Below are positions 54,779 to 64,000 of a stretch of 64,000 nucleotides of DNA, piece after piece. Below the pieces are notes generated by a model that ran no database searches, was not told the origin of the DNA, and saw nothing but the letters and a program-made list of their open reading frames with translations. Position 1 is the stretch's first letter; the number at the start of each line of letters is the position of its first letter. The translations under genes and the position numbers were made by a program. The stretch is taken from the NCBI GenBank assembly GCA_023374025.1, contig SIJG01000047.1, positions 353,239-417,238 on the forward strand, written 5' to 3'. The DNA is from Heterodera schachtii (lineage: Eukaryota; Nematoda; Chromadorea; Rhabditida; Heteroderidae).

Positions 54779-56044
54779 AAACATTGATGTGTAGTGAAAA
54801 TCGGAGTGGAAAGGAGAACAGTGAGAAATGATCGGACGGAAGCGTATGTAAATTCGGAGGAGGGAAAGAAATGTTGGCGATCATTGGCACTATTCCATTT
54901 TAAGAATCCAAAACAATTGACCATCCTTAATTAATTTTGGTATCAAATGAAAGCTTGAAGTCTTCAAAATTTTAAATGCCAATTTATAAATTCCTGAGAC
55001 TTTAAGCTTTCATTTGATAGCAAAAATGTAGGAATTGACTAAGCCCAAGAAACTAAGGATGGTCATTTGTCTAAATTGGAATAGAGTCTTTTGATTTCCC
55101 ATTTATATTGTTGTGGCTGATTTATTGTGCTTTTGCATTTCATTAAAATGGCATTTGTTGGATTCAGTTGGGCATAAAAATTCATTTTCATTTGTTCTGT
55201 TTGTTTTTACTAACAAATTTATTTCAAAATTATTTAATCGGGGGGTAAGGTTCGAGGTTTTTCATTTTTCCGTATGCAATTGACTTAGAAAATTTCCGTG
55301 GCTTCTGTTGGGCATATAAATTAATATTAATTTATCAAAGAAAGTCGAACCAAAAATTTATTTATATCAATCTCTCTTCAAAATCTTTATAAGATATCCG
55401 ACCCATAAAAACCATGGTAAAAATGGGGGTCTGTGTAAAAATTGATACTTATTTTCTTGGCTATAAAATTTATCAAGCCGAACAGAATTTTTTGTTTAGA
55501 TAAAAAGAACCCTAATTAAGAAATTTAATATGATGATTAAGAATCAAAAAACTTCAATGCGATTCCCCGTGGGATTGAAAGAATTATTGCACAAAAATTT
55601 TGAGTAATTTTAAATTTTTTAAGACACAATCAGATTATGAAAAATTCACAAAAGTTAGTTTTGGGTTCTGATCAAAGTCTTAGTGTGAGAAATTTTTCTA
55701 CAAAATCATAAACCCCATTTTTAGTGAGATTTTTCTCAGGTTTGAGCGAACAGAAAAAAAAACGAAACATTTTAAAACCTAATAAAACTTTTGTCGGTTT
55801 ATGCTTTTTTACTTTTTTAGATATTTGAAATATTAGTTTTAAAAGCCATTTTCTTACGGTCATAAATAAATAAAAATGAAATGAGTATAAAATTGGCGAG
55901 AAAGTAATTTTAAGTTAGAAAAGGTTCAAAAATATATCAGAAAGAATTGTATACAAAAAAATATGGCCTCAAGGCTGCATTGAGTTTAGCAAATTGGAGA
56001 AATTAAGTACTCGAAGGTCGCTCACTGATATGAATATGACTTTT
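54779..56044 (+). other. 3' flank, no further gene
   Basis: 54779-55110 is the conserved 3' block (GAAATGATCGGACGGAAGCG). 55630-55760 repeats the flank that follows the type-1 BED exons (AATTCACAAAAGT, GGTTCTGATCAAAG, TTTTTCTCAGGTTTGAGC), so a BED exon may once have stood before it. No coding exon is recognised. Confidence 0.4.
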
Positions 56045-56480
56045 TAAATAATTTATTTATTTATTCATAAAAATAAAAAAGTCATCAGAAGGGCGAAGAC
56101 CACTTACTCTGACGACTATTCTTAAATGTGTCGTAGAGTAAGTGACAAAATATATGGATGATCACAGGAAATTAAAAAGACAAACATATGTGAAAATAAA
56201 TAAAATAAATTGAGGTCAAAGTCAAATAAGGTCGAAACATAAAAATACCAAATCACTTAGGAAATTGTTATAATTCTAGCTTTTCCGGTCTTACATTTAC
56301 CCTAGTGAACTTTTAAGTTTTGTTTTAAATTGATTTAAAGAATTTGTTTTAATTAATTCTTTATCGAGTTGATTCCACAATTTTGTTACCCTCCCAGCAA
56401 AGGGAATGAATTTTTTGCCTAGTTTATATTTTGTGTTAAATCTGTAGAAGGGGATGTTAAAGCGTGTCGATGGATTAAAA
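56045..56480 (-). mobile_element. Non-LTR retrotransposon 3' end
   Basis: The minus strand encodes STRFNIPFYRFNTKY, then FIPFAGRVTKLWNQLDKEL and NQFKTKLKSSLG before the stop, the usual C-terminal tail after the reverse transcriptase of CR1/Jockey-type LINEs (the F-x-N-R-V-x-x-x-W-N-x-L pattern). A 3' untranslated region follows to about 56045. The rest is missing, as expected for 5' truncation. Confidence 0.7.
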
Positions 56481-56920
56481 ATCGAAAAACAAAATTGGTT
56501 GTGATTTGTTAACAGATTTTCAATAAAAAATGAGAAAATTTTTACGATTTTGGGCAATTTGTTAAGAAAAAATGTGAGTTTATTTTTGGTAGAAGGGGTG
56601 GGCGGTGCCTGTGCTGCTGCCGGATTTTCACTGAAAATTTTCTATTTTTAGGTAAAATTTAGCAAAAAAAAAAAAATTAATCATTATTTGACAAAATGCC
56701 AAAATTTGAAATTTTTTTTCCGATTTCCAAATACAAGTCCATGCTGAAAAATTGGAATACTTTTTACTCCTTTTAAATCTAAACTTTTTTTTGTCATTTT
56801 TTTCCACCAAAATTTCATCCAAAACTTTTCCGTGAAATATTCAAAGTTTTAAAAGATTCGAAATCCAAAACTTTTTTATAAACCTTCCCGTGTTTAATAC
56901 TTAAATTTGAATAATTCACG

Positions 56921-57121
56921 GAAAATAAAATACGTCGTCAATCTGGAAAATTGATTTATTTGAAATATCGAAAGATGGCCAAACGGCTGAGTGTAAAGAA
57001 TGCAAAAAGATATTTTCATCAAAAACAGGAACATTGAAAAGTCACCTTTTCTCTGAAAAACACAAGAATTCGGATTATGCCAAATGCTTTAATGCATTTG
57101 AAAATCAAGGTTTTTTCTGAA
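56921..57121 (+). pseudogene. BED exon with destroyed acceptor
   Basis: Clearly the paralogue of the gene 3 BED exon: SSIWKIDLFEISKDGQTAE, CKECKKIF, SHLFSEKH and tail ENQGFF with TGA at 57119-57121. The acceptor position reads CG instead of AG, and an in-frame TAA sits just after it. The zinc ligands are intact, so decay of the splice site may be recent. Confidence 0.65.
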
Positions 57122-57587
57122 AAATTCACAAAAGTCTGTTTTGTGTACTGATCAAAACAGTGTTTGGGCTACGAAAGGTTTTACCCTAAGGCCCATTTTT
57201 AGTCTGATTTTCTCAACTGAACCCACAGAATAATGAGAATTTCGCTAAAATTGAATAAAAAGTTAAATGGTTTTCCAAAAAATTCGTTCTTTATCATTTT
57301 CGCCCACAATCGCAAATCAAATATCTTTCAAGGTGTTCGAAGCTAAAATTTGGTCTTTTTCTGATAAATTATATTTAATTGAAAGTTCCATCAGGGAACA
57401 TCGAAATCCAATGAAGATTTTAAAAACGATTTGGTTGCTTTTGGCAAACAAAAAATTTTACTCGCCTAAATCAAAAATTGTTCGGAGAAAGTGCTATTTT
57501 TGGGCTTCTATTGTCTTAACTAAGCCGCAAAAAAATATGTAAAAACAAAAAATCCCAGCTCTATAAATATTCATTTACGTTTTTTAG

Positions 57588-57895
57588 ATGGAAAAACGAC
57601 GTCGAAAGTTTGGAAATTATTTAAAAAATCGGGTGTTGGTGACAAGGAAAAGGCACAGTGCCAAGATTGTGGAGCAACATATGCATCACAACACGGGACT
57701 TCATCAATGCGAAATCATCTTTCAAAATGTCCAAAAAAACAGTCAACGATTGAAGGTGTACAATTGGCAGAGATTCTCGAGAGTTTCGACCAAGTCTCGG
57801 AGAGACCAACCAATACCCGGGAAAAATATTGCATAATTCGTTGGAAAAAATTAATTTATTTGCAATGTTTTAGGCAAACCATCAGAAATCTTTAA
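57588..57895 (+). CDS. BED zinc-finger cassette exon, canonical, long tail
   Basis: After TTTTTTAG, phase 1 gives DGKTTSKVWKLFKKSG, then CQDC, GTSSMRNHLSKC (H-x3-C). This is the best match in the window to the textbook hAT/BED pattern. A tail of about 55 residues follows (EGVQLAEILESFDQ and on to IRNL, stop TAA). The tail is translated from the palindromic repeat that is untranslated after the other BED exons. No upstream phase-1 signal-peptide exon is near; the first such exon upstream in the window is at 36429. Confidence 0.6.
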
Positions 57896-58410
57896 AAAAT
57901 CATAAAAGTCTTTTTTGTGTACTGATCAAAACAGTGTTTGGGCTACGAAAGGTTTCACCCTAAGGCTCATTTTAGTAAGATTTTCTCAACTGAGCCCACA
58001 GAATAATGAGAATTTCGCTAAAATTGAATAAAAATTTAAAAGGTTTTACCGATAAAACGTTTTTTTTATCGTTTTTCTCCAATTTCTTTATTTTCTCGTA
58101 ATTTATTAAGATTCATAAAAAAATTTAAGATTTTTAATAAGTTTTTTGAAATTTAAGAATTGTTTGCAATTTTGCAGTCTATTTGAGAACATTTAGGGCT
58201 AAGCGTAAAGTTATAAGCATATTTTTTATTTTGATGAAAAAATAATTTTTTTTTTTATTTTAATAACGATATACAAAAGACAAAACCTTTAAATTAAAAG
58301 TAATTAAATAATTTTGAGACTTTTAAAAGAAAATAATTATTGAAAAAATAAAAATTTAAATTTATAAAATTAATGAAAAAGATATGATTAGGTATTTTGT
58401 AATTTTTTAG
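57896..58410 (+). other. Intron-like sequence between cassettes
   Basis: 57896-58045 repeats the flank after the BED exons (CTTTTTTGTGTACTGATC, CAGTGTTTGGGCTACGAAAG), nearly identical to 57120-57260, showing a local duplication. The rest is A+T-rich without exon. Confidence 0.45.
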
Positions 58411-58503
58411 GCCAATCATCTCAAAACTTCAATTCCTTCCCAAATTCCAACAATCCACAATCATCACAACCGGGCGGACAGAGTTCGAACTTTGGGAATA
58501 ATG
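58411..58503 (+). CDS. Gln/Asn/Ser-rich cassette exon
   Basis: 93 nt, acceptor TTTTTTAG, donor GTAAAT, phase 1 to 1: GQSSQNFNSFPNSNNPQSSQ, then PGGQSSNFGNN. It is the intact plus-strand version of the exon type seen at 7028, 26164 and 27151. Low-complexity polar composition suggests a flexible linker. Confidence 0.6.
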
Positions 58504-58900
58504 GTAAATCTTTAAAAATGAAAAAAATTAGCTAAATTTCGTGAAAGGCTAAATGTAATGTTTTAAAAATTTTAAAAGAATAAATAAGAAATTTTATATT
58601 TTAGGCATTAAGCACAAAAAATCCAAAATAGGCAAAATTAGGTATTATAAAACTCATCAAAGACACCCAAAACCATGCGGAAAATTCGTTTTACGTACTT
58701 AGCTACAGATATGAAGTGTACATAATTTTTTAGGCATAAATGAATCTATAATTATTAATAATAAAAAACTAAAAAATGTTTTCGTGTGTTGCAGAAAAAA
58801 GTCGAGTTGCTTAAGCTTAAGAAAAACAGGAAAACCCTAAAATATTAACATCCGTATTCATAAGGTAAAAAAAAGCGCTAATTATTAAAAAAAATCTCAG

Positions 58901-58948
58901 GTTACACATCGCAACAACCGTTATACAGTGATTCTATTCTAGCAGCAG
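58901..58948 (+). CDS. Short linker cassette exon
   Basis: 48 nt, acceptor AATCTCAG, donor GTAAAG, phase 1 to 1: GYTSQQPLYSDSILAA. It aligns with the middle of the longer linkers at 11904 and 38993 (QQP). It fits between 58411 and 59165. Confidence 0.5.
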
Positions 58949-59164
58949 GTAAAGCAATGAATTGATATTTCGATTAGAGCATATGAATTTCGACATAAAA
59001 TAATAAATTGTTGGTAAAAATTAATTTAAAAAAATAACAAATTTCGGAAACAATTTAAAAAGATAATATGGCTTTTATGGCTTCTTGAGTATATAAAAGG
59101 CTCTCTTTAAATAATTTAAAGAGAAAATTAACTAACTTTATAATTTCAAAAGGACTATTTGCAG

Positions 59165-59322
59165 GAAAAGCATCCGCTTCATCATCAAATTCCACCGGCT
59201 TCTCTTCTTCAAAAATCGACGAGACATCGTGGCAAAATTTTCCACCATCCCTAGGAGAATTCAGTGACTTTAATACGGCATTTGGACCATTTTATAACAA
59301 CAATCAAAACAGCGATCATTGA
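59165..59322 (+). CDS. Terminal cassette exon, long variant
   Basis: Acceptor TTTGCAG; phase 1: GKASASSSNSTGFSSSKIDE, then TSWQNFPPSLGEFSDF, then NTAFGPFYNNNQNSDH and TGA. It shares two thirds with 43418 and then diverges. It closes the chain 58411-58903-59165 in frame. The conserved TATATAAAAGG block lies about 75 bp upstream of the exon. Confidence 0.6.
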
Positions 59323-59790
59323 TGCATATTGAAAAACGGAGTGGAAAGAAGGACAGTGAGAAATGATCGGGCGGAAGCGTGTAAATTCGGAGGAGGGAAA
59401 GAAATGTTGGCGATTCATTGGCACTATTCCATTTTAAGAACTCAATTGTTTGATCATCCTCAGTTTCTTTTAGTATAAAGGAAAGCTTGAAGTTTTGAGA
59501 ATTTTTTAAATAATTAAATTCTGGGCTAATATCACCAGATAATAAATTAATTAAAAAAAGGTTTTCGAATTGTACTTTTTTTCTTAAATAATTATTTACC
59601 CTTTTCTAAAATTTAAAATTCCCTTTAAGCGTTGATTTAATACCAACATTGTAAGGATTGACAACAATAAGTACGAAAAAAGTTAAGCCCAAGAAAGTGA
59701 GGATGATTGATCGGAATCTCCTGACTTATTCGGGGGATTTTTAAAACGATCAAAACCTGACAAATTTGGTATCATTCGAAAGCTCTTGAC
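59323..59790 (+). other. 3' flank of terminal exon
   Basis: 59323-59480 is the conserved 3' block (GAAATGATCGGGCGGAAGCG). 59630-59715 matches the 17390-17470 continuation. No further gene is seen. Confidence 0.5.
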
Positions 59791-60083
59791 GAGCTAAGTC
59801 TAAAAATCAGAGGATGAAGTCGAACCGACCTCTACAAACCGGGTTTAAACCGATTAAACCCATGAAAACTGACCATAAAATTGGATAAAAAACAAGTGAA
59901 AATGAAAATAACCTAAGGTGATCAAATTATTGCGCTAAAAACCGCCGCTTTATCCATTTTTCGTTGGTACTGAAATGGCCATTAAAAATAAATTAATCTT
60001 CACTTTTTGTGTTTTAAATCGGTTCAAAAATCGGTTTAAACTTGTCGGATCGACTTCATCCTCTGATTTTTAGATTTAGCTCA
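59791..60083. mobile_element. Small inverted-repeat element
   Basis: 59791-59823 (GAGCTAAGTCTAAAAATCAG, then AGGATGAAGTCGA) is matched in inverse at about 60051-60083. Between are TTTAAACCGATTAAACC and its relatives in both orientations. Target duplication is not clear, so the limits may be larger. Confidence 0.55.
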
Positions 60084-60346
60084 TCTGCATTTTTGGATTC
60101 TGTTAGTCATAAAATATTTTGGTTTTGAAACAATTTGCCATCAATTAGTGATAATGATTAGAAAATGTATCTAAATTTAACCCACCACTGATAACATGAT
60201 GGTACAGCAATTTTGCATATTCATTTAAACTTTCACGGTGCAATTACTAATTGAAAAAGTATAGATTTATAAAATAAAAAAATAAATAGTAAATATTGAA
60301 CAATTTCTTCTTAATTATTCATTTGAAGGGCAAAAGCAATAACAAT

Positions 60347-61157
60347 GGCTCCCTGAAAATGCGACACCGGTAAATACGACACTGGAAAATGCGACACCGG
60401 CGGAAAATCCGACACCGAGAGAAAGTTTTTTGTTTCAAGAAAATGCGACACTGGGAAAATACGACACCAAACTTAGATTTAAAAAAAATAATTTTTGAAT
60501 TAAAGTCTGGAAAATGAGCATCAGTACCAAAAAAGATTTGTTAAGTGTGGGTAAGTTGATTTTGTAAGATAATAAAGGGAAAATGGGTGCAGGTTCGAAT
60601 CCGTTCCACGACACCATTCTTTTATTTATTTGTTTTCTTCAAAATAATAAAATGACTGTTTTGAAAAATTCTTTTGAAAATTTTAGCAATAAAATTATAC
60701 AATGTTGGTACTCAAAAGCTCTTGATGAGTAGAAACCCTTTCTAAGCAAATGAAAATTTTCAGACTCATAACTTTATTCTGGTGCTTAAAGATGCTTAAC
60801 ATTTATTTTAAAAAAGTTTCTCTTCATCAAGAGACTTCGAATCATACCAAGAATGTGCAATTGCTTCAAAAATAATTTTAAAAAATTCATTGCCCTGGAA
60901 CGGATTCGAACCTGCACCCATTTTCCCTTTATTATCTTACAAAATCAACTTACCCACACTTAACAAATCTTTTTTGGTACTGATGCTCATTTTCCAGACT
61001 TTAATTCAAAAATTATTTTTTTTAAATCTAAGTTTGGTGTCGTATTTTCCCAGTGTCGCATTTTCTTGAAACAAAAAACTTTCTCTCGGTGTCGGATTTT
61101 CCGCCGGTGTCGCATTTTCCAGTGTCGTATTTACCGGTGTCGCATTTTCAGGGCGCC
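60347..61157. mobile_element. Foldback element with tRNA-like pieces, GAAAATGCGACACC family
   Basis: Ends GGCTCCCTGAAAATGCGACA and, in inverse, GGCGCCCTGAAAATGCGACA. It has a perfect 8-bp duplication ATAACAAT (60339-60346 and 61158-61165). The arms match almost perfectly for about 260 bp around a loop of 290 bp. Each arm ends inward with GTGCAGGTTCGAATCCGTTC, a tRNA B-box/T-arm sequence. GG...CC ends and the 8-bp target would fit Merlin, but no transposase remains. Confidence 0.85.
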
Positions 61158-61624
61158 ATAACAATTACCCCACTGATCAGATAGGTAAATTCAAAGCCCA
61201 CCCATTTGATTTTTTAAATCCTACCAAAGGATTGGACACCTGACATCGAGGTTGGAAAATGTCGGGATTGTTCAGCAAAACCGGAGTCGGGGATCGGTCT
61301 GGTTCGGGATTTTCATTCTTACATAAATGCTAGGCCTAGAAAATTTCCAATGTTAGTCACATGAAAAATATTCAAAATTTAAATAGATATTGTCTAAAAT
61401 CAAATGTTTATATATTGTGTTCAGGCCTTATTAATATTTCCAACGGAGTAAAAACATTTTTGAATTATTTTTTTCTTAATTTACAAAATCTTAAAATTAA
61501 AATCATTAACACTAATTTTACAACTGATTTTTAAAACATAAAATTGTTATAAGTTTTTTGAAGAATTTTATAGGCAAAAGTAAAGTTTAGAGGGGACTCC
61601 TTTCTTCTGTTCCGGCGCCCACAG
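61158..61624. other. No gene recognised
   Basis: A+T-rich; no exon, element end or family repeat that I can support, apart from GGATTGGACACCTGACATCG and TCGGGGATCGGTC words at 61230-61310 that may be a MITE remnant. Confidence 0.4.
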
Positions 61625-62489
61625 CGCAGTGGGACACTTGCGGACGGACATTTGCGGACGGACACTTGCGGACGGACACTTGCGGACGGACATTTGCGGA
61701 CGGACATTTGCGGACAATTTCAGGAAAAAATAAAAAAAATTCGTAAAAAAATTTTAAAAAATTACTGAAAATATGGAATGGAGACTTAAAACTTTGTTTT
61801 TGGGCTTTTAATCCTAATATTTTATTTTTACATTTCAAAAAAATTAATTTCACTACTTTTATTTAAATGATTAAAGTAAAATTGGTCCCCGACATCTGGG
61901 AAGTGTGTTTTCCACCGAGATTTTTTAAATTTCTCTAGCCATACAGACAAATCTTGTAGGGGAATTTGCTTACCCTCCCGCTGAATTTTCTTTTCCTTAT
62001 TTCTTCGGGATTGAGAAGAACCAAAGCAAGACACATAAGTCTTCTCTACTTTACATCAGCAGGAAAAAAAGCATTTGAAGCCCAAAAAACTTTCAGTAAA
62101 GAAAATCGGAATAAGCATGTCTCAGAATTTTTTCTAAAGATAAAAATAGCACTCTCACCGAATTTGAGTGTAACAGGCGACATTCACACTTCCCCGAGGT
62201 TGGGGACAATTTTAACTTTAATAACTTAAAATACAAGAAGTGAAATAATTTCTCAGAAATTTAAAATAAGATGCTAGGCCTAGAAGTCCAAAAACAAAGT
62301 TCTATTTAGTTTTCAGTCTTCATTCCATATTTTCAGAAATTTTTTAAAAATTTTTACGAAGTTTTTTTATTTTTTCCCGAAATTGTCCGCAAATGTCCGT
62401 CCGCAAGTGTCCGTCCGCAAGTGTCCGTCCGCAAGTGTCCGTCCGCAAATGTCCGTCCGCAAATGTCCGTCCGCAAATGTCCGTAAGGC
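61625..62489. mobile_element. Foldback element, GGACATTTGCGGACGG family, copy 2
   Basis: It starts CGCAGTGGGACA and ends TCCGTAAGGC, with a perfect 8-bp duplication GCCCACAG (61617-61624 and 62490-62497). It has the same inverted arms as the copy at 15081, here with extra internal sequence. The long frames on both strands near its right end are translations of the repeated word. Confidence 0.9.
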
Positions 62490-64000
62490 GCCCACAGATC
62501 AAAGATTCTTCAAATTCCAATCAGGGTTGGGCGAAGCTCTGCCTAGCATTCGAAGCCGAAGCTCGAAACGAAGCCCAATTTTTTTCGAAGCACGAAGCTC
62601 GAAACGCGAAGCTTTCGAAGCTTGAAGCACGAAGTTTTTAAAAAAAATTTTCCCTAACAAAATTTAGTGGGTGGTAAAAATACGTAAATCCCAGGGTAAA
62701 TTTTATAGGCATAAAAGTGTTAATGTATCTTAAATTTGTCTCATTTTTTTTTGCAAATTTAAAGTAATTAAAAAACCTTATCGTCAAATAATTTGAGGCA
62801 CAAAATTCATCTTATCTTCTTAATTATATATTTCTTATTTAATTAAAAACTTAAGCTAAAATTTTTTAAAAAATTAACCAAAATATCGAAAATTTGGCCA
62901 TTAGCTTTTTTGAAAGTCAAGAAATTTTTTGAAATTTAGAATTTAGATAATAATCGAGAAATCTTTGGATTTATAATTATTTAAAAAAAGATGAGTCTAA
63001 AACAATAAAAGTTAAAGCTTTTGAGTGTTAAAAATCCATGTATTCTAAACTATTGTTAAGTGATAGACAATTCTAAAAATGGAATTTGAATGTTAAGCGA
63101 TTTGTTGGATTTGTCTTAATTTAAAACCTTGCCATTATTGAACGAACCAAAAAAATCCGATTTGTAAGCTTAGTCCATTTTTTGTCCGACGGGATTTATG
63201 ATAGCATTTTATCGATAAAATGATGCTTTTTGATCGCTTCCATTAATTATTTAATTACCATTTTTATTTGCCAATAACTAACAACCACATTTTTTCTCAG
63301 AAAAAAACGGATGCAAAATCAAATCGATGAAAATTTTTTTTTTAAATTGATGAAAAAACATGATTAGATAATAGATAAATTCCATCTATGCTGGATCGTT
63401 TCGTAAAATGCGCCATTTTAGCAATTATTTCGACAAAATATGGCATATTTTGCACAAAAGCAATTAAATTTTGCATTCTTGAAATCGTTCGATAGCTCAG
63501 AATTCTCTGTTAGCCTGCAAATTTCAAGTAAAATTATTAATTTACTAAAAGTTATGGCAGAAATAGTACTTATTTTCATATAAAGTTTCAAAACTAGTCC
63601 ATTTTTTTAATGTTTATACATGTTATATTATTATGCAATATTATAGATTTGCTAAAATAATATTCAAATATAATAATTGTAGGTGGAGATTGATTTGATT
63701 TGTATAATATTTTAATAAGAGCAGAATCAGTAAGAGATTGATTATAGAATTCATTGTTGTATAAAATTAAAAATCACATTGTTGCATCAGTAAATGATTG
63801 ATTATACAATTATTGATGTATTTTTATATGACATCGTTTCACAATGTTTTATAATTTTTAAAATTTCTATTTCTAAGCAAAAATGAGAGATGTATTTTTC
63901 TCTGTCACTCTCTGTATTTATCAGTTATCTCTCGTTTTTTTTTACTCAGTGTTTATAATTTTTGTATTGAAATTTCTGACTTTAATTGGATTTAGCAATT
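62490..64000 (+). promoter_or_regulatory. MITE edge, spacer, and promoter of a further cluster gene
   Basis: 62525-62640 has repeated CGAAGCTCGAAACG words, the edge of another element family. 62640-63200 holds nothing recognised. From 63220 the cluster's upstream unit begins again: distal block, two tandem-repeat units (63720-63815), proximal box (63890-63940, TTTTTCTCTGTCACTCTCTG) and leader. In the paralogues the ATG follows about 60 bp after the last bases shown, so a ninth signal-peptide exon should begin just beyond the window. Confidence 0.65.

Noticed and set aside
61587..62641. Frames reading VRKCPSANVRPQVS repeats
   Set aside because: Translation of the GGACATTTGCGGACGG array; no gene structure.

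Overview
The window is A+T-rich eukaryotic DNA. It has short GT-AG introns whose 3' splice sites are mostly TTTTAG, TTTCAG or TTTGCAG with almost no other pyrimidine tract, and it is dense in DNA transposons. This splice-site style fits a nematode. Together with the many small secreted proteins it would suit a plant-parasitic one, but no gene here fixes the species, so that is inference.

The backbone is a cluster of related small secreted-protein genes. Eight copies of a signal-peptide first exon are visible (3730, 11271, 14975, 30483, 32696, 36429 and 50199 on +, 28146 on -). A ninth promoter runs off the right edge. Downstream lie short cassette exons, nearly all phase 1 at both ends, so they can be joined in many combinations without breaking frame. 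The cassettes encode BED zinc fingers (16210, 37000, 38627, 50499, 53136, 57588, with broken ones at 37571 and 56921), C2H2 fingers (34506, 34629), a coiled-coil/RING exon (34810), a small Cys-containing module (4766, 11440, 24680), Ser/Asn/Gln-rich linkers and acidic or aromatic terminal exons (17068, 26812, 43418, 54678, 59165). Predicted products are 64-191 residue secreted zinc-finger proteins.

Layout: 1-12.3 kb holds the 3' end of a Jupiter/HN1-like gene, secreted gene 1, then a second copy of that block with secreted gene 2. 13.6-17.3 kb holds a SINE, a promoter tandem repeat and secreted BED gene 3. 18-24 kb is mostly transposon remnants. 24-28.7 kb contains the minus-strand copy and a Merlin element. 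29.5-34.6 kb is a near-identical 2.2 kb tandem duplication leading into the C2H2/RING gene. 36.4-43.6 kb is secreted BED gene 5 with an autonomous-type hAT transposon in it. 44.6-49.5 kb is a nest of transposons inside transposons. 50.2-59.3 kb holds secreted BED gene 6 and orphan cassettes. 59.8-64 kb holds foldback elements and the next promoter.

The second theme is terminal-inverted-repeat elements. More than a dozen families have clean 8-bp target duplications. Each family reiterates its own private short word near its ends, while several share one internal G+C-rich hairpin core. BED fingers are the DNA-binding domain of hAT transposases, and a hAT transposase gene sits in the cluster. 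A plausible but unproven reading is that the secreted BED exons derive from such transposases.
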